Below, in pieces: positions 49,691-62,280 of a stretch of DNA of 64,000 nucleotides. The stretch is from Ochotona curzoniae (taxonomy: Eukaryota; Chordata; Mammalia; Lagomorpha; Ochotonidae), in NCBI RefSeq assembly GCF_017591425.1, contig NW_024466413.1:1364001-1428000 (forward strand), written 5' to 3'. A model generated the notes under the pieces. The model had not been told where the DNA came from. It made no database searches and was given only the letters and a program-made list of their open reading frames with translations. Position numbers and translations under genes: made by a program. Numbering within the stretch: the first letter of the stretch is position 1; each line of letters begins with the position of its first letter.

Positions 49691-50409
49691 GGAGCATGTA
49701 TAGAAATGTGCTAATCTAGGATTATGGGTAAGCATCCACTTATATCCGCGTGCATAAAGGTAAGTTTTCGGTAGACAATGTGCAGCACATTAAGCTAAAA
49801 ATTGATAGTCTATTGAAATGCCAGTTAAAAATGTTCAGATGTTTGAACTAGGGCTCCTTGTTTAGAGATGCTAAAACGCCTCCCTCACTTCTCATTGTCC
49901 AATGCCCTCATGCAGTGAAATAGGCGTTGCCTCTGAATGCCAGCTGTGGCTGGAGCTGGGTCTGATGGGTGCTTCCTGGGCACGCAGGGTCTCTGCTGAA
50001 GTGGCATGGTGAGCTTGCATGTCCAGGGGTTTTTGCACAGGCCATCAGGTGACCTCATCTTGAGCTCCCAGCTTAGGATTCTCCAGACAATTAGTTTTTT
50101 TCTGCTGAATTTTCTTTCTATAACCTGTTTAATTTGCATTATGGTCAAAGACTTAAGGACTTACTCAATGGAGTTCAACAAATAAAAGGTAAAAAAGAGC
50201 ATAGTATAGCAAGAAATCGGCAAGGGCTTTGATGGTCAAGTGAGAAGATGCTCCAAGTTATTCACACCCAGTTTAAAACAGATTTAAAAGCAAAGTTTGA
50301 CCAAGCACTTCAGCCAAGCTGATACACATGGTGGATTGTTTGTTTGTTCAAGCTTTATTTTTTTTTTTTAGCTTAATGCTTCCCTCCAATGTAAGAGAGA
50401 ACATATTTT

Positions 50410-50700
50410 TGTCTTTCTGTGAGTGAATGTTTGCCCCCTCCAGAGCTCATGTTGAAATTTAGTTGCTATAGTAACTGGAGAGATTGGACATGTAAGCATG
50501 GTGGGATTTCTGATATTGTAATACCACGAGGCAGACCCCTTTGTCTCTTGGCCCTCTGCCTTCTTCCATGGGGTGATACACCATCCATGGTGTTGAAATT
50601 CTCAGCTTCCAGAGCTTTGAGCCATACACTTCTATTTCTTATAAACCTCTCAGTCTGTGATACTGCATTATACTAGCAGTACAAAGCAAAACAGAACACA
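50410..50700 (+). mobile_element. MaLR-type LTR fragment
   Basis: The string gtgaatgtttgccccctcca, agctcatgttgaaatttag, ctcagcttccagagctttga, gtgatactgcattatactag has the order of a MaLR LTR. It is an ancient LTR relic without coding. Confidence 0.5.
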
Positions 50701-51724
50701 ACATTCACATGTTCAGCCATTGCTCTTCCAAGCACGACTTTCCATTCAGGTTAGGTGGTCCATAGAACCTTCCAGCTCACAGTACAGACAGAGCAGCCTC
50801 CTCCCCAGAAGGCCTTGGGCCTGTGCACACACACACAGTCATGGTTCTGGGTGCCTGCCTCGCCAGGTGCAGATGCCTTGCCTTGCCTGACCAACCGAGG
50901 CATTTGATAGATACCTCCTTGGCTGAGAAAAAGTCTATTCTAATCGGCCTCCTCACTGTGCAGGCTCCCTAGAAACTCAACAAGAGCCTCGTACTTTCTT
51001 CCCAAGAAGTTCCCTGTGTTCTATCTGGATGGATTCACTTGCTTTTCTGTGACTGGACGTTTATGGATTGGCAGGTGGTCAGCATTGTCCCTCTCCACTG
51101 TGGACAGGAGTGCTTGCTGGCCCTGCCGGTCACTGACACTTGTCTCACCAAGGGAAATATTCTGGCCATCCCCAGAAGAAACAGCTAATATATTTTCAAT
51201 GTGTCTTTCTCTTTTACCTATTCCTAAAATCTTTCAGAAAAATGGAAGGAAATGTGATTTTCTGTTCTTCCTATTCCCAACAACAATGACAGTAGCACCT
51301 GGTGTGAGGGGCATCATCATTATCATCTTTTGAAATGTGTTCATCTTTTGAAAATTTTACAGACAAAAGAACTTTACTTATTTCATCGAAGGCCCACAGT
51401 GAATTTAGAAATCAGGAGGAGCATTTTTCTTGCCTTACTGAGCTCAGAGTTAATGACTAGTCCCAGCCCTTGCAGGTGGAAAGTGATGAGGACAAGTCTA
51501 GAACTTGTGTTTTCCTTAAAAAGGAGATGTTCTCTCAACAAGACTAAAGCCAAAGTTGGGATGCCATGGAGCTTACTATCATAGGGCTTTCCTATGTTGA
51601 TTCTAACATGGTGGAGTGTTCGCCCCGGGCTTGAAAACGTGCAGTCGTGAATTTTCAGAAATTTATTTCTCAAATACCCAGTTGGCCTCAGACCCAGGAA
51701 GGAGAGAAAAAATTTCTTTTGGAG

Positions 51725-52004
51725 TTTTTAAAAAATATGAGTTGTGATTTATTTGAAAGACTGAGTTAGTTGCAGAGAGATCCTCTATCTGCTAGTTCAC
51801 TCTGCAACCTGGGTTAGGCCTGGCTGAAGCCAACAACTGGAGGTTCTTCCAGGTCTGCCATTGTAGTGGACATCTTCCACGGCTTTTCCAGGCCATTAGC
51901 AGAGAGCTGGATTTGAAGCGCAGTAGATGAAACACAAACTGGCACCCATATGGCATGCTGGCACTGCAGGTAATGGCTTACCCAAGCATACTACCACACC
52001 AGCT
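51725..52004 (-). mobile_element. C-SINE, antisense, diverged
   Basis: It contains ttgtgatttatttgaaagac, gatcctctatctgctagttc, ttagcagagagctggatttg and actggcacccatatggcatg. Confidence 0.8.
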
Positions 52005-54002
52005 CTGTTGAGTTTTGACTGTATAAAAATCACAATTCTTTAGGGAGCTCAGACAGTGCCACAGTCACATTGTTGTAATGAGACTCAGATCCATCTCTTC
52101 AAGTAAATATCCCTAAGGTGCTTCAGGGTTGAGCTGTGGGGCCACGGATCCATGCCACATGAGCGACGTCTTCCATCTGTATGTGGTCCACACTTAGAGC
52201 CCTCTGCAGCTGGAGCAAGTTTTCAGCAGGGGACCCAGCATTTGAGCTCTAAACACCTAGGTATGAGAAATATTAATATCATTCATCTTGGGGAAGAGAG
52301 AAGAAATGGAGCAACTCCAAACTCTTCCAGGGAGTGCTAATGGACCTGAATTTCCAGAGTAAAAGTGTTGACTTGAGTTTTTTTTACAGGATTTGAAGGA
52401 GTCTCTTTTTCCTTGTCCCTCTCCCTTTTCTCTCTCCACTCCTTGATGCCTCTAGGATTTTCTTTTCATCCATTCTGCTTTGCCCAATGAAGCTGCGATT
52501 CTCCGCATACATGGTACTAACAAAACATGACAGATCCTTGGAAAGTCTTCAGTCTGCACCTGCTCGTTAGACTTGTTGACTGCTGATCTGACTGTCAAAT
52601 AATAAGCAAAACTGCCCTAAAGATAGAAATGGTCCTTCAGGCCATAGCCAGGAAAGGTTAGCATCCCGGGATACAAACTGGATTTACCAGGGGGGAGCCT
52701 GAGTGCCTCCCTTCTCTCCCGATCCTGATGCCTGAATCCTAAGAGGTAGGTGAGAGTTCGATGCTTGAGGGATGAACCAAGTTGATCAAGAAACCTGCAT
52801 CAAATAAGCAGGAGCAGCACTGGTGCTCATCTCAAGGAGTGTTTTTGCCAAGGGGAGAAGAGAATTCCTTCTGGATGTCATCTGTACCTGGCCTGTTGAG
52901 GGAGAATCCTGAACAGGTGCTGCCCCAGCAATTGCCTGGGTCCCAGATGAGTATCTCACCCTTTTTGAAAGACACTTGTTTTACACTGTATTTAATAGTG
53001 ATGAGAAAATGACACAGAAAATCCCATGGAGTCTGAGAAATGCCTCACTCTGCACCACAGTTGGTCACTGTGAAATCTGGTGATCTTCGGTAAGCACCAT
53101 TGAGTCCTGTGGTCTGGTTTGCCACTCTGCTTTAAAAAAAAAAAAAAATTAGAGGAGTTGAATTCCCCATAAAAATGTGGCCAATGAAAATGGTGTTCAA
53201 CAGAAAATACTCATAGAATTCTCAAGAAACACAATTAAAAGGGCATCGGGCTGTGGTTACAGTGCAGTCAGAGGCATGGCTGGCCTGAGGGTGCTGTTTC
53301 CTCTCTCTCTGCACAGCCAGTCCCCTGCAGTCAGTGTGCCTTTGCTAAGAGGTGGTGTCAGCTGACCACAAAGGCGGCTGATGGAGCTGTGCTGCTGCTG
53401 TCTTTCCTGAGAGCTAATGGTTCTGAGCAGCTCCGACCGGCAGAGTGCTGGCCCCATCCATCCTGTGCTGCTGTTGTCTGGTTTATAGATGAGCTGGGCC
53501 TTGACAGTGATGGAGAAAGGGCTGGACTAGCAAATAAAACAGAGCAGCATCTGTACACAGGAGTTTCTATTTAAAGGCCACATCAGCTTGAATCCAACAG
53601 CTCCAAATCAGGCTGCATTAGGCTAAGCATTTTATTTTCTTCACGAAGGAGTGTAAGCTTGAGCAAGTGTGTCCTAGTGGCTCTGGGAACAGTCTCGGGG
53701 TTACGTGTTTTGTGCCACTTCCTCTGAAGCTGCAAGATAGCTGTTGATTTAGGGGAGGTGACAGTGGTTCTTTGTGCCTCCAGGGACACCTTAGGCCGAA
53801 TGGGATGTTGCACCAGACACTCCAGCAGTTTTTCTTTGTTGCTTGCAAGGGTTTTTCTTACTTTGTGGCTTCCTTTGTCACCATGCTTGTTTAATTCTTC
53901 CAGTCATGCTTTACAGAGCACCTGCCCTTTGCTACCTGCTGTTTCCTGTTCTCAGGAATTACGGGGACAGATAGAAGGATGAAGTCACACAGTGCTTTAT
54001 CA

Positions 54003-54265
54003 TAAATCCGTGCCTTTGCTCAGCCTGTCATAACAAAACATCATAAACTGACCATGGAAGCTTGTTTCCCACAGTTCCAGAGTCTGGAATTTGGGGTTCA
54101 GGCTCCGTTGAGGGTGCTCCTCTGTTTGCAGCCTGGAGACTTCTGCAGTGTACCCCCATATGATGGGGTGAATCTGGGACTGGGTCTCTGCCCTCTTCCT
54201 TAAGGACTCAATCTCATTCACAACAACCCGTCCTGGTGACTTAATTCCCTCTCAGAGGCTTTGCC
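54003..54265 (-). mobile_element. MaLR-like LTR fragment, antisense
   Basis: The string cagcctgtcataacaaaaca, gtttcccacagttccagagt, ctgccctcttccttaaggac resembles the reverse of a MaLR-type LTR. It is old and partial. Confidence 0.45.
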
Positions 54266-54833
54266 ACCACTTTCCTTCACAGAGGGGTTCATTGGAACAT
54301 GGATTTGGGAAGGGGGGCAGAATTCCTCAGTCCACAGCAAGGACTTTCTGCTGCTTTTCCATACCTCGTTCTCTTCATCTGCAGTGAAGCTTTCCTTAGG
54401 AACTAGCTGTGAGTACATGGGAAAGCGACACATATGACAAGACCTTTTGCAGCTGTAATATACCATGCAGTTGGTCATTATTATGACTGACTGAGCATTT
54501 ATTCTAGAAACATTATTATCACTTGTATGAGAACACATACAGCCATAACTGTGCAGTTACATGATTTGAGGAATCCACCTCCTTGCTCCTCACTGCCCTG
54601 GTCAATGGATGCCATCGCGTCTCTCCAGCCCACTGAGTGGGTGTTTGTTCTTGACATTCAACCTGGCTTTGAAGCAGTGTGTAGGAATTATTGTCTACTC
54701 AAGACACAAAACTGTATAAATTCCTTAGAAAAATTGGTAGGTAGTATAATTAAAATTAGCAACCTTACTTAAATTATTCAAGACAGAGTGTTCTTCATAT
54801 GGCAGGGATGTGTTAACTCCATCTTGGCGGGGA

Positions 54834-54859
54834 CGGGGGGAGAGAGAGAGAGAGAGAGA
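54834..54859. repeat. G-rich and (GA)n simple repeat
   Basis: A ggggg run is followed by ten GA units. Confidence 0.9.
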
Positions 54860-55250
54860 TCCTGTAAGGCTTCTAGGAACTCCTTGTAGAGTAAGGTGCA
54901 CCTGGGTGAGTTCCCTATATCTGCTACTCTCCTCATCAATGTTTCTAGAAGAGGGAGATTGCTGAAGGGTAACATGCCAACATGGGAAAATTTAGCAGGC
55001 TCCAAATTCCTACCAAGGAGCACTGCCCATGGTTTGACAAATGACCTTGTCAAAATCAGAAAGTTTGCAAGATGTGGAACAAAGGTCTCCTGAGATTCCA
55101 TCGCCATTCAGTGAGCAGAAGTCTTCCCACGATGCAGTCTCATTCATGTGTGATTTTAAGCTTGGGAACTGGTGATGCAATGTGGGGTCATTAATTTTTT
55201 GAACCATGACAGACTGCTTCTTGGGGCTGCTAGTATAGGGACCATGCTGA

Positions 55251-55454
<204 letters not shown>

Positions 55455-55576
55455 TGACTGCTGCCTCTCCTTGTGCACTAAGTGAGAAATGAAAGGGAAA
55501 CAGTGTATTTACCTAGGAATGTGATAGCTGTGTATTCATGATTTCAGAGCAGAGAGAAAATGCACTTACATTTCTC

Positions 55577-55600
55577 TCCTTCCTTCCTTCCTTCCTTCTT
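55577..55600. repeat. (TTCC)n microsatellite
   Basis: About five and a half CCTT units, 150 bp after the 55285-55424 exon. Confidence 0.93.
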
Positions 55601-57401
55601 TTTGTATTTTCTTTCATGAAATTTTTTGTTCCATGCAGATAAGATGGTTGGCAGTCTCCATGGCTACTCTACTGAGTCACTGTGTGTGTCTCTTACCCAG
55701 ACCATCAATAGAGGCTTACTGAGTAATGCTGTTCTCAGGGTTTGTGTTGGACATTTGGATCAAGGACGGACTTGAAGAAGGAAGAAGGGCCCTTAAGAGG
55801 TTGATATTTGAGCCAGAAAGCAGACAATGACTAAGCATGGCGAGAAGTGATAGGCACTCAGCTGCCTGCGTGTGTGGAGGAATGGCAGGGAGGGAGAGCT
55901 AACAAACCTAGGGCCAAGCGCAGTTAGCGGGAATCGGTTCTCAGCTGCGTGTGCTGTGAGTCCATCAGAGAGAGGAGGGACATCCTAGGAAAGGCACAGA
56001 GAGTGAGTAAAGGCTGAGAGAATGGGGGCGGGGGCAGGGGCATTTTCTGTTTGTCAGAAACATGGTTGAAAATTCCTCATTCTGCAAATTAAGCAGTTTG
56101 AGAAGACTGTTTGAAGTCCAGATCGTTGCCGTCACTCCCCCATCCCACCTCAAGTCCCTGTTGCCATGTTGTAGCTGATCATTTCTTTCTAGAATGCCTT
56201 CAGTGGCATTGATGTGTTCCTATTTCAGGAAAACCTAATTAAAGTTCCCCCCCCCGAAAAAAAGGGAGAATCAAGATGGCAGAATGGGGGTAAGGACACG
56301 TTTAAATGGATGGAAAAACATTTAATCAGTATGAAGCAGAGAGGACATATTCCAGGAAATAGGAAAGGACAGAACAATAGCAGAGGGATACCTGGACACT
56401 GAAGACACAGGAAATCAGTGGGCACAGCAGTGTGGTGTTGCAGTGACTAATACCCCAGCAGTATTCAGCTAGTGGCAATCTGAACTCTACCAGGAGCCAG
56501 AACTCCACCAGCAGCCAGGTGGGAAGGGACTTTCACTGGGAGCTTCGGAGGTGAACCCAGACAAAGAATTGTCTGTCCTGCAGGTCCGTTTGATTTGACC
56601 AGGAGCAGAAACAGAGCAGCAGATTCCAGATGGGCAGTGCGAGAACAGGGTGGATTTCACAGCCCAGTCAGCACCCTAGAGCCGAATTGGGTGCCATTTT
56701 GCATAAGGAGGCAAAGGCAAGGGAAAGGACTGAGCATACGCTGAGCTGGGAGTGAACTCACTTCTGACTCAGTGAACTGCAGCAATGGGGAATTCTACAG
56801 GTTCCACCCAAGACAGGTCTGGGTAGCCCTCAGACCTGATGGCCAGCAGATCAAGAATTCTAGTGATGTACCACTACTGCGGCAAAAGCTTTAAGACTGC
56901 AGGGAATAACAGTGAACTGCACATGTGCTGAGCTTGTGAGAACTCACTGAGTTCAGCAAATTGCACTGGTCCCACAGGAAAATAATACCGACTGTGGCAT
57001 CATACAGGTTAAAATAGGTCCATGTGGCACCCAGACCTAACGTCTAACAGGTTCCAACAAGATCAGCGCCACCAACAACCTAACTAGATACGACACCTGG
57101 TGTCTCTCTAATCCTAAGACCTGCTCCAACTGGAAATGGGAGAAAGGTTGCAGAGACAACAGTGCAGCCTTAGCACGGTATCACAGGAGGAGAGTGGTGA
57201 GCCAGGAGCTGGGGCTGTAGAGACCATGGTGGAAATCTAACATAAGAACCCAGGCCTGGAACTTGCTGGAGGTTGTGGCACAATTGGCTGCAAGCAAAGA
57301 GTTGTGTATCAACTGCAAAAAGTAAAATTGCATTGTACACCTGTGGGTGATACAGCTTAGAAACCTGCCCCAAGAAGAACACTCTGCTAACCAGAAGTAC
57401 A

Positions 57402-58383
57402 ATGACCAAGAGCAAAAGAAGAGACAAAGGCACAATGAATATTACTGAAGAGTCCTCTGCAAAGGAGCAAAACCCTATGCCAACTTCAGAGTTAACTGAG
57501 GAAGACATCGAGAAAATGGGGCATACAGAATTCATAAGACTCACTTTAAAGCTTCTGATCAAAAATGAGAAACACGAGAGTTCAAAGAATTTAAGGAAGC
57601 AGTAAAGCAAATCAAGGTTGATATATCAGAAATTAAGAACACAGTAGAACAAATTAAAAATACAATGGAGAGTCTCAAAAAGGAATGAAGCAAGCAGAAG
57701 AAAGAATCTCAGAATTGGAAGATATTTCTTGTCATCATGGGGAAGCAAACAAAAATCTGGAAGCTGAGCAGAACTGGATCAGGCCAAAAAAGATATGCAA
57801 GAATTTAAAGAAACTATTAAGAGGCCAAATATAAGAGTTATGGGAGTCCCAGAAGGTGCAGAAAGAGAAGCTGAGGAGTTTGCAAATGTATTTAAGGAAA
57901 TAATCAAGGAAAATTTTCCCAATCTAGAGAAAGAATTGGGAAACAAGATCCAGGAGGGTCACAGAACTCCCAACAGGCTTGATCAAAAGTGATCTTCACC
58001 AAGACACATGATCATCAAGCTTTCTTCAATTGAACACAAGGAAAAGATCCTTAAATGTGCACGTGAAAAAAAATCAATTGACATATAAAGAAATGCCAAT
58101 TAAACTCATAGATCTCTCATAGAAAAGTCCACAGGCAAGAAGAGAATGGAGTGACATATTCCAGATTCTAAAAGAAAATAAATGTCAGCCTAGGATAACA
58201 TATCCAGCAAAACTTTCTTTTATCTTTGAAAATGAAATAAAATTCTTTCACAGTAAAGGAAAGTTAAAAGAGTTTGCATCTTCCAAACCTGCCTTACAAA
58301 TGATACTTCAAGATGTTCTCTTGACAGAGAAGAGGAATAGCACCTACCAAAACCAAAGGCAAACGGGAAGAACATCCCAGTAA
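57402..58383 (+). pseudogene. L1 ORF1-like pseudogene
   Basis: ORF1 proteins of L1 are RNA-binding chaperones with a coiled coil, an RRM and a C-terminal domain. Here the start at 57402 opens a 67-codon frame (MTKSKRRDKG...). Coiled-coil-like sequence follows in shifted frames, then an RRM-like frame at 57795-57992 with RPNIRVMGVPEG and ENFPNLE. C-terminal homology can be traced in further broken frames to the TAA at 58381-58383. There are several frameshifts and internal stops (for example at 57603 and 57990), so no full protein can be made. Position and motif order fit L1 ORF1 and nothing else I know. Confidence 0.85.
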
Positions 58384-58426
58384 AATGACAACAGAAGACT
58401 AAATTATTGAACAACCCATTCCTAAA

Positions 58427-58572
58427 ATGACAGGATCAAAGTTCCATCCATACATAATAAACTCTGAATGTAAATGGTTTAAGCTCAATCAAAAGTCATA
58501 GATTAGTAGACTGGATTTAAAAACAAAACACATCTATTTGTTGTCTAGAAGAGACACATTTCACCAACAAAA
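58427..58572 (+). pseudogene. L1 ORF2 amino-terminal remnant, sense
   Basis: Starting 44 bases after the ORF1 stop, the frame opens MTGSK and a degraded endonuclease N-terminus follows. Matches to the L1 pattern include the region before a CCLQETH-like block. Stops appear within about 25 codons. The sense ORF2 ends at about 58572, where orientation switches. Confidence 0.7.
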
Positions 58573-58830
58573 ATCAGCTGAAGTTATATCTCATGGATTT
58601 TGATGTTTTTGTTAGTTTCATCTCTTCAAAACAGCTTATTGTGATTAAATTCTTCAATCAGGCATAGATCATACAGTAGCATCATTTTCTTCAAGAAGGT
58701 TCTTGATTTTCACTTCTTTAGCTACACGTTAGTCATTTAATAGCATGTTATTTAACTTCATGGTGTCATCAATTTCTTTTTTCTCCCTGATGTTGATTTT
58801 GTTTTGTGGCTTTTCATTTAAGGGGATATA
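58573..58830 (-). pseudogene. L1 ORF2 internal segment, inverted
   Basis: On the - strand this reads KLNNMLLND, then KNLLEENDAT after a stop, matching the ORF2 region between the endonuclease and reverse transcriptase domains. It lies inside an otherwise sense L1, so it is inverted relative to both sides. Confidence 0.75.
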
Positions 58831-59103
58831 TAGTAGTTCTGTAATGGAGACTAACATTCAGATGTGAGGATGCATGTGGTATGCATCTCTACTTCCAGAC
58901 AAAGATGGGCTTACAATGAAACTGTGTGCTATATCTTGACAATAGGATTCTGGACTCTGCCATTGTCCATGCCCACAATGATGGACATATAACTGAGTAT
59001 GAAGAATTATATGTTAGTAATGATATAGAGGAACTAGGCAGGGGGGAGGGAATTGGGAAGGGGATAAGGGAAATGCCAAGAGCCTATGGAACGGTATCAT
59101 AAA

Positions 59104-59106
59104 ATG

Positions 59107-59149
<43 letters not shown>
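59104..59149. repeat. (TAA)n microsatellite in an L1 tail
   Basis: About 15 TAA/AAT units form the tail of the sense L1 before a gtgaaaaaaaaa end. Confidence 0.95.
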
Positions 59150-59151
<2 letters not shown>

Positions 59152-59349
59152 TGTGAAAAAAAAATGTCCCCCTATTCACATTCCCCATGCAATGCGCATT
59201 GTGATTGCTACTGGGCATCTGACTTTACTCTCCCGTGCCCCTTGGCTTTTTGTCCACATCTTTTATGTTCTAGGCAGTGACCAGATTCCCCTGTGTGGGT
59301 AAAAGTAAAAGGCTCTGACTCATTCTGCATTAAATAATTTGTCCAGCCC

Positions 59350-59465
59350 TCAAAGTCTTTTTGAGCCCTCACTAGGCATCCACTATGTTCTGGAGGTAAA
59401 ATGATAAACAAGAAAATAACCCCAGTGCTTTGAGGCTTGTGTTTTCATGTTAGATCGACAAATCC
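59350..59465 (+). repeat. L2/MIR-like fragment
   Basis: The stretch ggcatccactatgttctgga, ggtaaaatgataaacaagaa resembles the L2-type 'gatgaataagaca' region. Confidence 0.4.
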
Positions 59466-61437
59466 CAATGTAACCCAGTATGTTGGTTGTGTATGTGCAA
59501 ATATAATGTGTTACTGAGCCTGCATACTACCGCATGCTGAGCCCACTGATCTGTGAGAAATACCCGTGAGGGATGTAGGAGTATGTGTTTGCATCCTTAT
59601 TGGAATCCTAATAGGGAAACTGTGACTACATCCCAAAGAGGAGAGGCCACAGGCTGGACCCTCTCTGCAGGACTTGACGGGTTGTCAAGAGCTCAGCACA
59701 GTCATCACCATGACCTTCACAGGAGATGGAGACCGTTTCCTGGAGGAGGAGTGACAGGGAAGAGAGGGAGCCCCCTGAGAAGCCAGCCTTGAGCTGAGTG
59801 CCTGATCCTGAAGATGTTCTAGGCCTGCGAAGGTCTCCGAGTTGGTGTTCCTGGAAGAGCTTACGGCCAAGGCAAAGGCCCTGGGTGGGAATGAGTTCCA
59901 GATGGATGAGGAGAAGCTTTGAGATCAAGGTGATTTGTACCATGTGTGAGGGTGGAGCATCAGAGAGTAGCGTCTGAGAGGAGGGCCGGTCCAGAGTTTC
60001 GGAGTACTGTGGACATGGGAAGGATGTAGAACTCATTCTTGGATAATAAAAAGCCATTGCTTTTTGTCAGGAAACTGTAATGGCACAGTTTTAATTTGAT
60101 GATTTCGTCGTTTCACTCAGTCTGTGTGTGTCTCCGGACTGGAGCCTCCTGTCTCTGAATTCCTTGCACTCCAGTGAAACTTGGTAGTGAGAGAGTGACT
60201 CAGTGGCAGAGTAATGGTACTGAGTTTCAACTCTCTCCTTTTCAGGGTCTTTGTAAGTTCTTTCTTCCAAATGGAAATGAAGAGGCTCCATTTTCCCTGT
60301 GTGGGTGGCGCTCAGCCCTTACCTTGTACCGTGCCCAGGCCACGTTCATCTTCCTAACAACAACATGAGGCTGATTCCTTAATTTCTTAAACTACCACAG
60401 TGCATATTAATAGTTTGTCTGCAAATGGGATACAGACTCCTGCCAGCTGTGCTGTGCTTGACTACTGCTTGTCCATCACCCCCTCTTTGCCTGTCTTCCT
60501 GTCCTGGGAGACTGAATGCATAGACTGCTCCTTAGCCTCTGTGCCTTTGGGTTCCCCTTGGGTTCAGGTTTTGAAAGCTCCTGCAAATGACCTGGGAGGA
60601 GCCCAGAGTATTCACTCCCCAGGCTCCTTCCACATTGGACTGCAGAGGGTACACTAGGCTGGCGGGGTGCTGGAGCTTGTTCACAGTAGCCTTCACAAGC
60701 CACAGGTATGTATCTCTTTGGCTCCATAATTCATGACTTCATGTTGGAGCTTGGAATCAGGATGGAAACCTTTCCATCACAGAAACCAGCAAGATCATAA
60801 GGCAATGTTTATGTTTCCTTCAGAAAGCTGCTTGTCACGCGTTCACCAGCACATCACTGGTCATGCCCTTCTAGCAGTGGGCCCAATGCTGATGAAGCAG
60901 AACATTCCATGTGCCTCTCTCGTTCTGGTAACTGTCAAGCAAGGGTGATGCGGAAGTCATCTGTCTATCAAATTCAAGATCCTGAACATTCATGTGGTGC
61001 GTTGTCAACTGTCCCTTGGATGCACCTGTGCTTGATGCTGTTTCTTTCCTGGGTCCCAGTCAACTGACTTAGTTTTGGAAAAGCTACCCTGTGATTGCCT
61101 GTAAAAGAAAGGAACTGCCCGTGGTGCTGCACACTGCAGGTCAGCTTGCCCAAATGCCAGTAAGGGAACAGCACTGTGTGCCTCCTGGGCTCTTGTGCTG
61201 CGGATTGTTGATCCCTGAGAGGGACCTGGGTACTGTAGGCGTGATTGGAGCCAGGATTTACACAAAGTTCAGATAGCTTGGCTATTATTCCATTGGTCTT
61301 GCACCTGCCTCTAACAGTTTACAGCCTTTCAATTTAACCTTTCTCAACACCCAGTTTTAGCTGGTGGTGATTATAACAAGCTTGAGGATGAACAGGGCAT
61401 TTGATTCACAGCACACACTGTTTTTTTATAAGTCCAA

Positions 61438-61555
61438 TTGTTTTTCCCTGTAAGGGGCTAGCATGTTGTTTTTCCCTTTAAGGGGTTAGCGTGTTGTTTT
61501 TCCCTGTAAGGGGTTAGCGTGTTGTTTTTCCTTGTAAGTGGGTTAGTGTGTTGTG
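61438..61555. repeat. 28-bp minisatellite, 4.2 units
   Basis: Units start at 61438, 61466, 61494 and 61522 (the last is 29 bp), then a 5-bp partial unit. Each reads TTGTTTTTCCCTGTAAGG followed by GGTTAGCGTG with one to four changes. Confidence 0.95.
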
Positions 61556-61628
61556 TTGGAGAAATCCATGCAGCACCAGCATTGCTGCTGATCCTTGTGT
61601 CTAAATCCAAGACAATTACAGATCATCA

Positions 61629-61934
61629 GGGGCTGGCATTATGATGTAGTGGGTTCGATACCAGGGTATTATGTTAAAACACCTATTCAAGTCACACTGC
61701 ACAGCTTCTCATCCAGCTCCCTGCTGTGATGCCTAGGAAAGTAGCAGAATATGGCTCATTGAGTCCCCACTGTCACACAGGACACTTGGATGTAGTGTGG
61801 CCCCTGGCTTCAGCTGGTCCACCCCCCGAAAAAGTGAATGTAGATCTTTTGTTGTTTTTTTTTAATTTCTCCTGTCTCTCTGCCATTCTGGCTTTCAAAT
61901 CAATAAAATAAATGTTACAAAATTTTTTAAAAAA
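61629..61934 (+). mobile_element. C-SINE, sense, diverged
   Basis: A ggggctggcattatgatgtag head is followed by tattcaagtcacactgcacag, tcatccagctccctgctgtg and a caataaaataaatgttac tail. The next, younger SINE inserted just after its A-rich end. Confidence 0.85.
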
Positions 61935-61935
61935 T

Positions 61936-61945
61936 GAATGCCTAT
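61936..61945. repeat. Left target-site duplication of a young C-SINE
   Basis: GAATGCCTAT is repeated exactly at 62271-62280. Confidence 0.85.
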
Positions 61946-62270
61946 GGGCCCAGCGCAGTGGCGCAAGTGGTTAAGGTCTTCGCCTTGCACGCCCGGGATC
62001 CCATATGGGCACCGGTTCTATCCCGGCAGCCCCGCTTCCCTTCCAGCTCCCCGCCTGTGGCCTGGGAGAACAGTCGAGGATGGTCCAAAGCTTTGGGACC
62101 CTGCACCCGTGTGGGAGACCCGGAAGAGGCTCCTGGCTTTGGATCGGCATAGCATCGGCCTGTTGCACTCACTTAGGGAGTGAATCATCGGACGGAAGAT
62201 CTTCCTCTCTGTCTCTCCTCTGTGTATATCCGCCTTTCCAATAAAAAAATAACAACAACAACAACAAAAA
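61946..62270 (+). mobile_element. Young full-length C-SINE, sense
   Basis: It starts GGGCCCAGCGCAG, keeps the box A words GTGGCGCAAGTGG and a B-box-like GGTTCTATCC (one base shorter than the 30070 copy), and ends in an (AAC)n A-rich tail. Exact 10-bp direct repeats flank it. It is nearly identical to the 30070 copy. Confidence 0.97.
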
Positions 62271-62280
62271 GAATGCCTAT
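62271..62280. repeat. Right target-site duplication of a young C-SINE
   Basis: Exact copy of 61936-61945. Confidence 0.85.

Larger units (their letters stand above)
56256..59164 (+). mobile_element. Rearranged L1, sense, with 5' region, broken ORF1, ORF2 start, inverted ORF2 piece and 3' end
   Basis: The 5' end reads gggagaatcaagatggcaga, as in L1 5' regions. ORF1 begins at 57402, and the ORF2 start is recognisable at 58427. From about 58573 to 58830 the sequence is ORF2 in the opposite orientation. It then continues as sense 3' untranslated region and ends in a (TAA)n-rich tail. Most of ORF2 is missing. No clear target-site duplication was found, so the outer boundaries are approximate. Confidence 0.88.
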
